Source of the DNA: Puccinellia tenuiflora
Taxonomy: Eukaryota > Streptophyta > Magnoliopsida > Poales > Poaceae
DNA: 64,000 bases
NCBI GenBank assembly: GCA_012064385.1
Contig: QRDG01000960.1
Location: forward strand, 111,206 to 175,205
Direction of reading: 5' to 3'
The notes beneath the pieces were generated by a model that did no database searches, was not told where the DNA came from, and was given only the letters and a program-made list of their open reading frames with translations. Shown here one piece after another: positions 34,815 to 45,489 of the stretch (positions are counted from its first letter, which is position 1; every line of letters begins with the position of its first letter). A program made the position numbers and the translations under genes.

Positions 34815-36313
34815 GAGGAAAGTCTTCAAGGCTGGAAAGGAAAATTACTATCCTTAGGTGGGAGATTAGTTCTCATTATTCAGTACTCTCAAACATGGTA
34901 CTGTATATGATTTCTTTTTTCCAACTGCCTAAAGGAGTCTTAAAAAGATTGGATTATTTTCGATCGAGATTCTTTTGGCAAGGGGATAGTGAGAAGAGAA
35001 AATATCGCCTGGCTAAATGGAGTGTGGTTTGCAGCCAAAAAGATCATGGAGGACTTGGAATCCATGATCTGGAGGTTAAAAACAGAGTCCTTCTATTCAA
35101 ATGGCTCTTCAAGCTATTGTCTGAGGAAGGGGTCTGGCAAACCCTCCTTCGGAGAAAGTACATTGGATCAAGAGCGTTATCCCAGATTTATTGGAAACCT
35201 GGTGACTCGCATTTCTGGGCTGGTCTTATGGGCACGAAGAAATATTTCTTTCCTCATGGGTATTTCTCCATTAAGGATGGCTCGGAAATTCGTTTCTGGG
35301 AGGATAAATGGCTGGGTAATGCCACACTCCAAGAACAGTATCCGACTTTGTACAACATTGTGCGTAACAAAAGCGACACTATCGCTAAGGTGTTGGAGAC
35401 TTCCCCACCGAATGTTTCGTTCAGAAGAAGTTTATTGGGCCCTAGACAAGCATCCTGGAATGCACTGTCACAACGCTTAACTTCGGTTCAGCTAACGCAA
35501 GGCCCCGATAAATTTTGATGGACTCTCAAAGAGGATGGTAAATTCTCTGTGGATTCCATGTACAAAGTATTAATGCATCCTGTTGTTCCAGTCGATAGTA
35601 ACAAGAAAATTTGGAAGATGAAGATACCATTAAAAACTAAGGTTTTTGCGTGGTACCTTCGTCGTGGGGCAATCCTCACCAAGGATAACCTTGTAAGGCG
35701 GAATTGGCAAGGGAGTAAAAAGTGTATGTTTTGCCATCATGACGAAACTATTAAACACCTATTCTTCCAATGCAATTTCGTGAGTTCTATATGGTCAATC
35801 ATCCAAATTGGCTCTAACTTATATCCACCAACAAGCATTGCAAATTTATTTGGCAGTTGGCTGAATGGGGTGGATCGTAGGTTTAAGCTTCTTATTAGGG
35901 TGGGAGCGATTGCCGTCTTATGGTCGCTTTGGCTATGTAGAAATGACAAGGTTTTTAATGATAAAAATGTATCTCTCTTGCAGGTCATCTATCATTGCAC
36001 AAGTACTATCCGGTCTTGGGCGGTTCTGCAGCGTATGGAGCACCGTGGCCTATTCATGGACGTGGCCACAAGGTTAGAGGCAGCGGCGAGAGACTTCCTT
36101 TCTCGGCATGGATGGCAGCATAATCTTCGGATTGGTCCCCCTGTGCCCTAGGCGCTTTTTTTACAATTTTTCATTTTGATATGTAATGCGCCTTTTCGTT
36201 TTATTTCTAGACTTCTCAGACTGTTTTGGGGCTGTGTGCATCTTAGTTATGCAGAGGCCGGGTGTAACGCTTAAACTCTTTAAGTAATAAAATCTCCCAT
36301 TATCGAAAAAAAA
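34815..36313 (+). pseudogene. 5'-truncated LINE (L1-type), C-terminal ORF2
   Basis: The readable part is the end of an L1 ORF2: the region after the RT core (LPKGVLKRLDYFRSRFFWQ near 34920), the KWSVVC/GGLGIHDLEVKN segment, and a C-terminal zf-RVT domain with CMFCHHDETIKHLFFQC at about 35724-35774. The product end is the TAG at 36149-36151. Reading needs a shift near 34885, and TGA at 35516-35518 interrupts the frame, so it is dead. After about 150 bases of 3' UTR with AATAAAATC, an A-run at 36306-36313 ends the copy. RT catalytic motifs and endonuclease are absent through 5' truncation. Confidence 0.92.
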
Positions 36314-36378
36314 ATCCATTCATATGAGACGTCAATTGTTTTTTATTCATATGAGACGTCAGATACATCATGCTTTTC
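36314..36378 (+). repeat. Right 65 bp target-site duplication of the LINE
   Basis: Identical to 34750-34814; follows the A-run directly. Confidence 0.92.
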
Positions 36379-36548
36379 AACTCAACAATGCATAAATAAA
36401 TCGGTTTTGCTATTTCTCAGTCGAGTGAGAAATAAATATGTGTACTAAGAAATCTATGCGATGATGATTAGGATTAGGTTTAACCGAATAGATTGCTAGC
36501 TAGCTACATGAGCCTCTGCTAACCTCGGCGAATGGTCTGCCGAAGACA
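36379..36548 (-). other. Region downstream of the F-box gene
   Basis: Probable 3' UTR of the minus-strand gene. It contains TTTCTCAGTCGAGTGAGAAATAA at about 36413, a small hairpin related to pieces at 30970 and 32843. Confidence 0.4.
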
Positions 36549-37356
36549 TTACTCGGTCTCGGTCTCGCTCTCGCTCTCGGTCTCGGTCTCCACCATGGTC
36601 CACTTCTTATCGCCGGGCACCGCGACGCCCAGCAGCCGGAGCAGCCCGCCGAAGTAGATCGTGACGGAAGAAGAATCGTCGGCCAGCTCCGCATCAAGGC
36701 GAAGCTGTTGCGTCCATCTCGGGAAAGCGAGATCACGCGGGTAGTCGTACAGCAGCGTGTTCAGGGACGGGAGATCGGCGTGGGCGCCGGTGATCGGATT
36801 CACCACCCAGACGGCGTCGGTCCTCTTGTTCAGCAGGACGAGGAGGCCCTCGGTGGTGGGCGCGACGAATGTGTGGCGGTGGCGGCCGTCCAGCCCTCGG
36901 ATCCTCATCTCGATGTGCTTCTTGGTGACGATGTTCTTGAAGCGGCTGTAGCGGTGGCGACCACGGCTGACGACGTCCGGGAGTAGGGTCCAGCCGTGCG
37001 GGTGGTATCGGCTGTCCATGGCGTCGACACGCGGGTCGTCGGTGCATCGGCGCCACGCGCTGCAGACGGCGCGGAAGATTACGTAGTAGGCGACGTCGGC
37101 GGAGAGGAGGCGGTCCGCGATCAGCATCGCCGGCCCGCACGCCAGGCTAGACCAGTCCCTCCTGCGGCCACATAATTAAGAGAAAGGTTTTCGGACGGCG
37201 GGCAAGAAGCAAGATCGAGGATGCAAATGCAAGGGCAGACGGATCGAGTTCTTACCACTCTGAGTCGGGGGGCATTGTCGACGGCTCCTCTGTCGCAGAG
37301 CGTGATCCGTCGCTCATGCGGAGGCGCTTCTTCGACCGGCGCTGGGGACGATGCAT
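36549..37356 (-). CDS. F-box / DUF295-type protein gene, two exons, short
   Basis: Exon 1 is 37356-37256 (ATG at 37356), the intron 37255-37162 is 94 bp with GT...AG ends, and exon 2 runs 37161-36549 to TAA. The product is 237 aa. It starts with a basic stretch (RPQRRSKKRLR) that could be a nuclear signal. An F-box follows across the splice junction, around residues 34-77 (DWSSLACGP...VIFRAVCSAWRRCTDDPR), the site that would bind a Skp1 adaptor in an SCF ubiquitin ligase. Segments such as HGWTLLPDV and VWVVNPITGAHADLPSL resemble the grass DUF295 F-box family. Relatives are usually longer (my recollection: 350-400 aa). Here the protein ends in an acidic Glu/Thr/Ser tail encoded by a GAGACC/GAGAGC microsatellite, so the gene is probably truncated. 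Expression is unknown. Confidence 0.78.
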
Positions 37357-37429
37357 TCTGGTCACTTTCTCCGGCGGGCTGCTCTGTGCCGATGCGATAT
37401 GTCCAGCTCCAGCGGGGATGAAGAGCGAG

Positions 37430-37436
37430 TATATAT
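37430..37436 (-). promoter_or_regulatory. TATA box of the F-box gene
   Basis: On the minus strand ATATATA(CTC) stands about 75 bases upstream of the ATG at 37356, a normal distance for a plant promoter. Confidence 0.55.
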
Positions 37437-37649
37437 GGAGGCTGGAGCGGCAGTTTTGAATCGTCAACAGCGGATAGATATATGGAAGAGCAAATCGGAT
37501 CTGCCGTTTTTTTCTTAGAAACAATCAATCGCTCAAATTGCGGTCGCCGGGATTTCGAACCGTTGCCGACGCGCCGTTGCCGCCCGACGACTTGGCCACT
37601 ACCGGATGATGCGTAGATGCGAATGTTTAATCCTCAGAACTAAAAAACC

Positions 37650-38205
37650 AAACTACTCGGCAAACATAGTCTTATGGAAAGAGCTGCACCTGTGGTGGCC
37701 ATCCTGGATCTGATTTTTGCCGAGCTGAATTGTTGGAGACTGGCTGGCCTGAAGGCCACGAGTCACGAGATGGTTCGATCCACCTTGAGCAAGCCTCTTC
37801 TCTTCCCTGGTGATGACTCAATTGAGTTGCATCGCCTACCACCTGTATAGACTAGCTAGTTGTTTTAGTTATCTTATTTCGTTCTCTGTAATTGTCATTG
37901 TAATCTTCTCTTATATAATTAATGAAAGCATCGCCTGATGCATTTCGTTAAAAAAAATGCCGAGTATTCGCAAAGTCTATATACTCGGCAAACTAGGGAA
38001 ATACTTCAGGACGTGTCCATTCCCACTGCGCTTAACGGCGGGTCATGTTTGCCGTGTGTCCTCTAATGGATACTCGGCAAACACTTGCAAAATTGCCCAA
38101 AAGTTTGCCGAGTGTGTAGGCTTTGACAGTCGGCAAATCTTTGTTTTTTCCGCCAATTTTCCCCACGTGCGAAATCATTTCCCCTCTAGTTATTTACCGA
38201 GTGTG
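37650..38205. mobile_element. Cluster of CTCGGCAAA/TTTGCCGAG motifs, transposon end remnants
   Basis: The motif occurs in both orientations at about 37655, 37716, 37957, 37983, 38073, 38104, 38134 and 38197 (some with one mismatch). Such repeats are known from subterminal regions of grass CACTA and related DNA transposons. Between 37730 and 37955 the sequence reads like the 3' end of a poly(A) retroelement (ends GTTAAAAAAAA), possibly inserted into it. No transposase is visible. The ATG ORF at 37957-38553 is unlike any known protein. Confidence 0.5.
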
Positions 38206-38943
38206 GAAAGTACTAGAAAAACATACGTATTTCCCGCCACCAGGTTCTCGACCTTTCTTTCTCACTCTCTCTATCCCTCCACGTCTCTTCACTCTTTGGT
38301 AAATGACATCTTTGGTCCAGATTATAAATTCCACCCCTCTCTCATCTCGTTGTGTTCTTTTTGTTCGTTGAATACAATCATCCAGACGGAACTGTATATG
38401 TCCATCGGGGCATGTGATATCCCACATGCCACAGCCACCAATGGATGTAGCATTTGTGGTTTGTTGCATCTGTGGTTGAGGCGTGTCCATTTATGTTCGT
38501 CGAATAAAAATCATCTGGATGAGACTATGTATGTCCAGCGTGCAATGTTTTGACAAGACACCGTTGGATGTAGCCAGTCTCAACCACGTCGCACCTTTGG
38601 GCGACCTAGCACAAAATTATGGCACGTCACATCTCGGGTGACACGTTTTCACCACGTGTCAGGGGGGGGGGGGGGGGCAACATAACAACGTAAGTCCATC
38701 GATTTTGTTCCCCCCAAATTTCATTTCCTTCTCTGCCACTTCGTGATGCTTCTTCTTCCTTGCGTTGGTGCAACATTCTCTCTATCTCTCTTCTCGAAAT
38801 CCTCCAGATTTTGTTTTTCCTTGATATCCTCCAATGGCTCCGACAAAGAAAGGCGTGTGGCCGCCATCATAGGTGAAGGAGACCGATCTTTTCAATCTGT
38901 CCAACGAAGGACTACTACCATAGCGGAACCAGCTCACATGGCG
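38206..38943. other. Intergenic sequence with a poly-G run
   Basis: Two diverged copies of a segment with GTTCGT(T/C)GAATA...GTATGTCCA lie near 38363-38420 and 38496-38545. Sixteen G at 38662-38677. The 67-codon ORF at 38743-38946 has no recognisable similarity. Confidence 0.35.
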
Positions 38944-39164
38944 TGAAGGGTTTGTTGCATAGAAAAAAAATTCCTACGAAACAAGCGGAAGAAACCCAAC
39001 GGATCTAGATCTATTAGACGAAGGTAGCGAAGATGAGATCCAAACTCTTACCCTTGAAGAACGATCAAACGCGTTTTGTCGGTTCAGAGGTTGGCTAGTC
39101 GATCCCCGCAACTAGACTCATCTAGTCGCGAGGAGATGTATTATCCAATGAAGCGCCGCACGAG
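38944..39164 (-). mobile_element. Copia LTR E5 on the minus strand, left piece
   Basis: Read on the minus strand this is the 3' end of the same LTR family as E1 (compare 7080-7293), including the TTGATC...CTTCAAGGGTAAGAG and GCGGGGATCGACTAGCC segments. The very end, next to 38944, is degenerate. The LTR is interrupted by E4; ACGAG (39160-39164) is the left target duplication. Confidence 0.87.
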
Positions 39165-40676
39165 TGATACGTGCATTTTATATCATCATTTTTATACCTT
39201 ATATTATCATATGGGAATGTTATATGCACTGTTATATCAATGTTTTGCATGTTTTAGATGATTTATGGGACTTTCATACAAAGTCCCTATTTTTGGTATT
39301 TAATATCTGGGAGGCAGAATACCCCCCCTTTTCTTGTCTTTATTGTTTCAGGAGTTTCGCGAACCCAAATAATTAAAGGAAAAATACCACGGCAGTTTTT
39401 CTTCGGAAGAAGGGCAATGGAAAGAAGACCGAAGAGAGGAAGGCCACGAGGCCCAAATGGGGTGGGCCCACGCGGCCAGGTACAGGGGCCGCGTGGGACC
39501 CACCAAACAGGGCCTCGGGCACTTCCTCGCATGTGGCTTTTTATGTACGCCTTCGTCTTCCCCGAAAAAGGATGCCCTAATTTTCCCCGAATTATCTGAG
39601 GCCGTGGCGGTGGCGGAGCTCCTGATTCTCTCCGAAGGGGGTCAGATCCTGCTGCTCTGGAGCTCCGAAGAGGGGGAAATCATCGCCATCGTCATCACCT
39701 CTCCTCCTTGGCGTGGGAGGAGGCCTCTACATCAACACCATCACCAAGACCATCACCATCTCCATCACCATCTCCGTGATCCACTCCGTTCCCCTCATAG
39801 TTTGAGAGTTGCTATACCCTAGATCATTGTCGTGTGCTCCTATTCATGTTTGTGATTGGGTACTTGTCATTATTTGGTGGTGAAGTATTTATTTCAGATT
39901 GTGTTGTACCCTTTATGCCACTGATTATGATCATGTTTGCACGTTGTGAGTAGTTCCCATATGTTCCTGAGGGCATAGGATGAATTGGCAATGATTTATA
40001 TATAACATGTGTTGGTATTTTGTCAAGAGTTTATCTTCTATGTGATTCTATGATGGTGTTGTGCGAACGTCGACTGCACAACACTTCACCTATAAGGGCT
40101 CATAGGAGAACAACGTAGTGTAATGAATTGAGAAAGACTTGGGAGGACAAGTAAGCCTATGACGGAGTCATGCTGTTATATTATGTGGGTAGTAGTGTCG
40201 GGGACCTTAGAGTGTAATGCTATGGTGGGACTTTATGTCTTAATAATTCTTGTGCAGTCATTTAATTGGCTACATGATCCATCATAAGGGGTTGTAGATT
40301 ATTTATTTAGCTATGCCTAGTTATGGCTCCGCCCCAAGAAGATTAAAACTTGAAAAGATATGCAACGTGTTGTTTAATAAATCTCTATGCCTAGTAATAT
40401 CCATGCCGCCCTCGGGAACGCTTTTCACATATAAGTTACACACCATTTGAGCTTGTCCTCTTGCCACATAGAGGATTGGGCTTTCAACTGTTACTATTTA
40501 CTTTCGACATTTTTATTATCTTTGCAATCATACAACTGAAAATCCCAAAAACATTTGCATCTTTCATTGATTTATTTATCATTCTTTATAACCAATACCT
40601 TCAGCTCCTCGTGGGTTTGACAACCTTTTCTAATTGAAAGGTACTACAATTGATCTCCTGCACTTGGGAGTCATCA
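39165..40676 (+). mobile_element. 5' LTR of Athila-lineage element E4 (1512 bp)
   Basis: Opens TGATACGTGCATTTT and ends GGGAGTCATCA. It matches 47611-49108 with scattered changes and one small indel in a CATCACCATCTC tandem near 39754. ORFs inside, such as the His-rich one at 39457-39822, are LTR shadows present in both copies. Confidence 0.95.
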
Positions 40677-40687
40677 AGATACTTTTC

Positions 40688-40705
40688 TGGCGCCGTTGCC
40701 GGGGA
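40688..40705 (+). other. Primer-binding site of E4
   Basis: TGGCGCCGTTGCCGGGGA lies 11 bases after the LTR, after the spacer AGATACTTTTC. This Asp-tRNA-type PBS set back from the LTR is characteristic of Athila-lineage Gypsy elements of Triticeae. Confidence 0.92.
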
Positions 40706-40783
40706 GCGTAGTGCTATTGGTAAGAAGTTTGGTAAGGAAACTTGAAAGCTGAATTATATTTGTTGTTTTATCTCATTAATATT

Positions 40784-42319
40784 ATGGCATTTAAGAATCG
40801 TTCCTCGCTGCACCTTGCTCTATATGAAAGTGCTTATGCCACTACTGCTAAAGTGGTTGAAACTGCTGTGTCTAAGATACCTGAAGTGGGATTTAAAATT
40901 CCCACTGGCCATGTTGAAAGAGTTACGAAGAATATATTTTCAGGGGAAACTAAGTCTGCACGTGAACACATTGAAATGATTGAAGAAATATGTGGCTTAT
41001 TTAGGATTCCTGGTATTTCTGAGGACTATGTGAAAAGGAAGCTATTATTTATGTCTTTATCTGGTAATGCTCGTATTTGGTTCAGGTCTTTGGATGAAGG
41101 AGCCACTACTGAATGGAGTGTATTGAGGAAGATTTTCTTTCTTAAATATTTTACTCCTAGAGAAGCTTATGAGAGCCGCTGCTATATATTTAATTTCTGG
41201 CCACATCTGGGAGAGAGTATTACTCAAGCTTGGGGGAGACTGAAGGCACTCCTTCGTGAGAATCCTTGTCATGATCTTACAAAGAAACTTATATTGATAA
41301 ACTTTTATGTGAGGCTACCTATGAAGCATAAGGAAATTCTGGACAATTCATCTGGTGGGAGTTTTACAAATAATACTGAAGAAGAAGCATGGAACCTATT
41401 GGAAACTATTTCTGAAAATACTGGACACTGGGAACTTGATAAAGGTAATGAACCTTATTTTGATTATGGATATTCATGTGTGGAGAGCTTCTCTACTTCT
41501 ATCTTGTTTAAAAATATGAGTGATACATTTAATCTTGATCCTTATGTTATACTTGAAATAGCTAAATCTTTTGCTGAGCATATCTGTATTCCTAAAAGTG
41601 GGTTTGAAACTTATGTTGAACCTGTTAAACAATCTATTGTTATTCCTAAAGTTATTAAACAGATAGAGCCAGTGTCATCTGTGAGAATTGAGGAGTATGT
41701 TGAGCCACCCCCATATCCGAACCAAGTTAAGAAAAATTTACTTATTGCTGTTACTAACAAGAGTAAAAGAAGATGTCCTCAGCCATATGAACAGGTGGAA
41801 GTCAATACTCAAATTTCTGTTATCAAACAATTAAATGAAGAAGATCCTGTTGATGTTTATCTATGTGAAGATGCTACTAAAATTATCAGAGGTAATTCGG
41901 CCATGGTGGGAAAACCTATAATATCATGCTCTATTGGGACTTCAAGTTATCATGGTCTATGTGATATTGGGTCAAGCATTAGTGTCATTCCATATTCTCT
42001 CTATCTTGAAATCAAGCCTGATATTGATCCTATTGTTATGGAAGAGACAGGTATGACAATTCAACTTGCTAATAAAGAATATATTAGTCCTTTTGGAATT
42101 GTTAGAGATGTTGAAGTTCTAGTTGGTAAAATAAAATATCCTGCTGATTTTATTGTGCTTGGTTGCCCTCAAGATCATTTTGTCCTATCATTTTTGGTAG
42201 ACCTTTCTTGCGTACTGTTGGAGCTGAAATTAATTTGCTTAAAGAGAAAGTGTTTATTAAATGTGATAATGGAAGACTTGAGTTCAATTTTTCCAAATTT
42301 GCTGATAAACATGTTGTGA
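40784..42319 (+). pseudogene. gag and first part of protease of E4 (frame interrupted)
   Basis: The start at 40784 (MAFKNRSS) is the first ATG in the frame; the frame is open a little upstream without an ATG. The Gag core lies around residues 45-190 (EHIEMIEEICGLFRIPG, GNARIWFRSL, LKYFTPREA, LRENPCHDL). An aspartic protease-like segment follows near 41950-42010 (LCDIGSSISVIP; Athila proteases usually read D-L/I-G-A-S). No zinc knuckle was seen. The true gag-pol frame is lost at about 42170-42185, where one base appears to be missing, and this ORF then runs out of frame to 42319. Pol continues in the next frame from about 42180. Confidence 0.9.
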
Positions 42320-45300
42320 AAGAGCCAATTTCAGAAGATATAATTGAAACTCTTGCTCATATAGCTGTAGCTTCAACAGATGTTGTAGAACGTTATATGC
42401 TTAATCAAGATGAACCATTTAATGATGAGGAAAAAGAGGCTCTGGAACAAATATTATGGCAACAACCACCACAGTTACAGTTGCATATCCCACCTGATAA
42501 TTTAGGAGTGTTACCACCAGCAAAAGGGGATCCTAGTTTTGAATTGAAACCTTTGCCTCTGAAATATGCATATTTAGATGATAAGAACATATATCCTATC
42601 ATTATTAGTGCTAACCTTTCAGCTGAAGAAGAAGAGAAACTACTTGATGTGCTAAAAGCTCATCGACCAGCTATTGGATACTCTCTTGATGATCTTAAAG
42701 GTATAAGCCCAGCTCTATGTATGCATAAAATTAATTTGGAGGAGGATGCAAAACCTGTTGTTGATTATCAACGCCGTCTCCATCCAAAAATGAAAGAAGT
42801 GGTAAGAAAAGAGGTAATAAGACTCATGGAAGCTGGTATCATTTATCCTATAGCTGATAGTAAGTGGGTTAGTCATGTCCATTGTGTTTCTAAAAAGGGT
42901 GGAATGACTGTTGTTCCAAATGATGAGAATGAACTTGTGGCTCAACGTACTGTTGTTGGTTATAGGATGTGCATTGATTACAGGAAACTAAACAAAGCAA
43001 CTAGAAAAGATCATTACCCATTGCCATTTATTGATCAAATGTTAGAAAGGTTATCTAAACACTCTCACTTTTGTTATCTAGATGGTTATTCAGGTTTCTC
43101 ACAAATTCCTGTCCATAAGGACGATCAAGAAAAGACCACTTTTACTTGCCCATTTGGTACATTTGCTTATAGAAGAATGCCATTCGGTTTATGTAATGCT
43201 CCTGCTACTTTTCAAAGATGCATGAATGCTATATTTGCTGATTATATTGAAAAGATAATGGAAGTCTTTATTGATGATTTTTCTGTGTATGGTACTTCTT
43301 TCGATAATTGCTTGTTCAATCTTAACAAAGTTTTGCAGCGTTGTGAAGATCAACATTTAGTTCTCAATTGGGAGAAGTCTCACTTCATGGTTACCGAAGG
43401 AATTGTTCTAGGACATAAGATTTCTGGAGATGGAATAGAAGTTGATCCAGCCAAGATAGAAGCTATTGAGAAGCTACCATACCCAAAGGATATAAAAGGT
43501 ATAAGAAGTTTCTTGGCATGCAGGTTTTACCGTAGGTTCATTAAGGATTTCTCCAAAATATCAAAACCTCTAACCAATCTTTTGCAAAAGGATGTTCCTT
43601 TCTCTTTTAATGATGATTGCATTGAATCTTTTAATATTTTGAAGAATGCTTTAATAACTGCTCCTATTATTCAACCTCCTGATTGGAAATTGCCCTTTGA
43701 AATTATGTGTGATGCTAGTGATTATGCAGTTGGGGCTGTTTTGGGTCAAAGGGTTGATAAGAAACTGAATGTTATTTGTTATGCTAGTAGAACACTTGAT
43801 GCTGCCCAAAGAAATTATGCTACAACTGAAAAAGAATTTTTAGCAGTACTATTTGCTTGTGACAAGTTTAGACCTTATATTACTGATTCCAAAGTCACAA
43901 TACATATTGATCATTCTGCTATTAAATACTTGATGAACAAGAAAGATGCTAAGCCTAGATTGATAAGATGGGTACTTTTATTGCAAGAATTTGATTTACA
44001 CATTGTTGATAGGAAAGGAGAAGATAACCAAGTAGCTGATCATCTCTCTAGAATGGAAAATATACCTGATGATCCCATTCCTATTAATGATAGCTTTGTT
44101 AATGAACAACTTGCAATTGTTAATGTATCCAGTGTTAAGGCTGCATCTCCTTGGTTCGCTAATTATGCAAATTTTATTGTTGGAAAAGTATTACCTCCAC
44201 ACTTTACTTATCAACAAAGAAAGAGATTCTTTTATGATCTTAGACATTATTTTTGGGATGATCCTTTCCTTTATAAGAAAAGTGTAGATGGTATTATTAG
44301 ACGTTGTATACCTGAGCATGAACAACAGGCTATAATAAGAGATTGTCATGATAGTCCCTATGGAGGGCATCATGCAGGAGATCGCACGGCAGCAAAGGTA
44401 TTACAATCTAGTTTCTATTGGCCTACTTTATTTAAAGATTGCCATGAATATGTTAAATCTTGTGATAAATGTCAAAAAGTAGGAAATATTGGTAGGAGAA
44501 ATGAAATGCCTATGAATTATTCTCTACCACTTGAACCATTTGATGTGTGGGGTTTTGACTTTATGGGACCTTTCCCAGCCTCAAAGACAAAGCATACTCA
44601 TATTTTGGTTGCAGTGGACTATGTTACAAAGTGGGTGGAGGAAATTCCAACCAAAAGTGCAGATCATGCCACAGCAATGAAAATGCTCAAGGACATCATT
44701 TTCCCAAGGTTTGGTGTTCCTAGGTTTTTGATTACTGATGGTGGCTCTCATTTCATACATGGTGTATTTAGGAAAGCATTGGCAAAATATGATGTTAACC
44801 ATAGAATTGCGTCTCCTTATCACCCTCAAACAAGTCGACAGGTTGAATTAAGTAATAGGGAAATTAAACTCATTTTGGAAAAGACAGTAAATAAGTCTAG
44901 GTCTGATTGGCCACTTAAAATTAATGATGCATTATGGGCTTATAGAACTGCCTTTAAAAATCCTATGGGAATGTCCCCTTATAAAATGGTCTATGGAAAA
45001 GCTTGTCATTTACCTGTTGAATTAGAACATAAAGCTAGATGGGCTATTAAACAATTAAACTTTGACCTTAAGACTGCAGGAGAGAAAAGAATCCTTGATT
45101 TGAACCTGCTAGATGAATGGAGGAATGAAGCCTATGAAAATGCTAAAATGTTTAAAGAGAAAGTTAAGATTTGGCATGACAAGAATATTAAGAGAAAAGA
45201 ATTCAAAGTAGGAGATCAAGTTCTATTATACAACTCTCGTTTAAAGTTTTCTGCAGGGAAGCTAGCCTCAAAATGGCAGGGACCATTAGTCATACAGGAA

Positions 45301-45489
45301 GTGTATCGTTCAGGAGCTATCCGTCTTTATGGTGATATGAAAGGTAAACCTCATGTGGTCAATGGACAACGTCTAAAACATTATATTGCAGGAAAAAGCT
45401 TCATTGGAACGGTGGAAACATTGAATTTACAAACACCGGAAGAAATAATAGAAGGGGGTCGAGCAGTTTCAGCAACCCCAAATCAATAA
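42163..45489 (+). CDS. pol of E4: protease end, RT, RNase H, integrase
   Basis: This is a long intact frame of 1108 codons; it is sense from about 42180. RT spans about residues 200-430 (DYRKLNKATRKDHYPLPF, GYSGFSQIP, FIDDFSVYG at about 367-375 as the catalytic F-x-DD form). RNase H has CDASDYAVGAVL at about 515, EKEF and DHSAIKYL. Integrase has the zinc region with HHAGDRT...CDKC at about 733-771 and a core with D799, D859 and E895 (D-59-D-35-E), all present. A C-terminal GKLASKW-type segment closes the protein. No chromodomain. It is open to TAA at 45487, so apart from the single upstream frameshift the enzymes look complete. It could supply proteins to decayed relatives such as E6. Confidence 0.95.
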   Translation: MPSRSFCPIIFGRPFLRTVGAEINLLKEKVFIKCDNGRLEFNFSKFADKHVVKEPISEDIIETLAHIAVASTDVVERYMLNQDEPFNDEEKEALEQILWQQPPQLQLHIPPDNLGVLPPAKGDPSFELKPLPLKYAYLDDKNIYPIIISANLSAEEEEKLLDVLKAHRPAIGYSLDDLKGISPALCMHKINLEEDAKPVVDYQRRLHPKMKEVVRKEVIRLMEAGIIYPIADSKWVSHVHCVSKKGGMTVVPNDENELVAQRTVVGYRMCIDYRKLNKATRKDHYPLPFIDQMLERLSKHSHFCYLDGYSGFSQIPVHKDDQEKTTFTCPFGTFAYRRMPFGLCNAPATFQRCMNAIFADYIEKIMEVFIDDFSVYGTSFDNCLFNLNKVLQRCEDQHLVLNWEKSHFMVTEGIVLGHKISGDGIEVDPAKIEAIEKLPYPKDIKGIRSFLACRFYRRFIKDFSKISKPLTNLLQKDVPFSFNDDCIESFNILKNALITAPIIQPPDWKLPFEIMCDASDYAVGAVLGQRVDKKLNVICYASRTLDAAQRNYATTEKEFLAVLFACDKFRPYITDSKVTIHIDHSAIKYLMNKKDAKPRLIRWVLLLQEFDLHIVDRKGEDNQVADHLSRMENIPDDPIPINDSFVNEQLAIVNVSSVKAASPWFANYANFIVGKVLPPHFTYQQRKRFFYDLRHYFWDDPFLYKKSVDGIIRRCIPEHEQQAIIRDCHDSPYGGHHAGDRTAAKVLQSSFYWPTLFKDCHEYVKSCDKCQKVGNIGRRNEMPMNYSLPLEPFDVWGFDFMGPFPASKTKHTHILVAVDYVTKWVEEIPTKSADHATAMKMLKDIIFPRFGVPRFLITDGGSHFIHGVFRKALAKYDVNHRIASPYHPQTSRQVELSNREIKLILEKTVNKSRSDWPLKINDALWAYRTAFKNPMGMSPYKMVYGKACHLPVELEHKARWAIKQLNFDLKTAGEKRILDLNLLDEWRNEAYENAKMFKEKVKIWHDKNIKRKEFKVGDQVLLYNSRLKFSAGKLASKWQGPLVIQEVYRSGAIRLYGDMKGKPHVVNGQRLKHYIAGKSFIGTVETLNLQTPEEIIEGGRAVSATPNQ

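Noticed and set aside
36708..37140. ORFs on both strands over the F-box gene
   Set aside because: Shadows; only the minus frame ending at 36549 splices cleanly and carries the F-box.
39457..39822. 121-codon ORF with a His-rich stretch
   Set aside because: Comes from a CATCACCATCTC tandem in the E4 LTR that changes length between the two LTRs.
42160..42330. Programmed frameshift between gag and pol in E4
   Set aside because: The change falls inside the protease and not at a gag/pol border, and no slippery site with downstream structure is evident; a one-base deletion is simpler.
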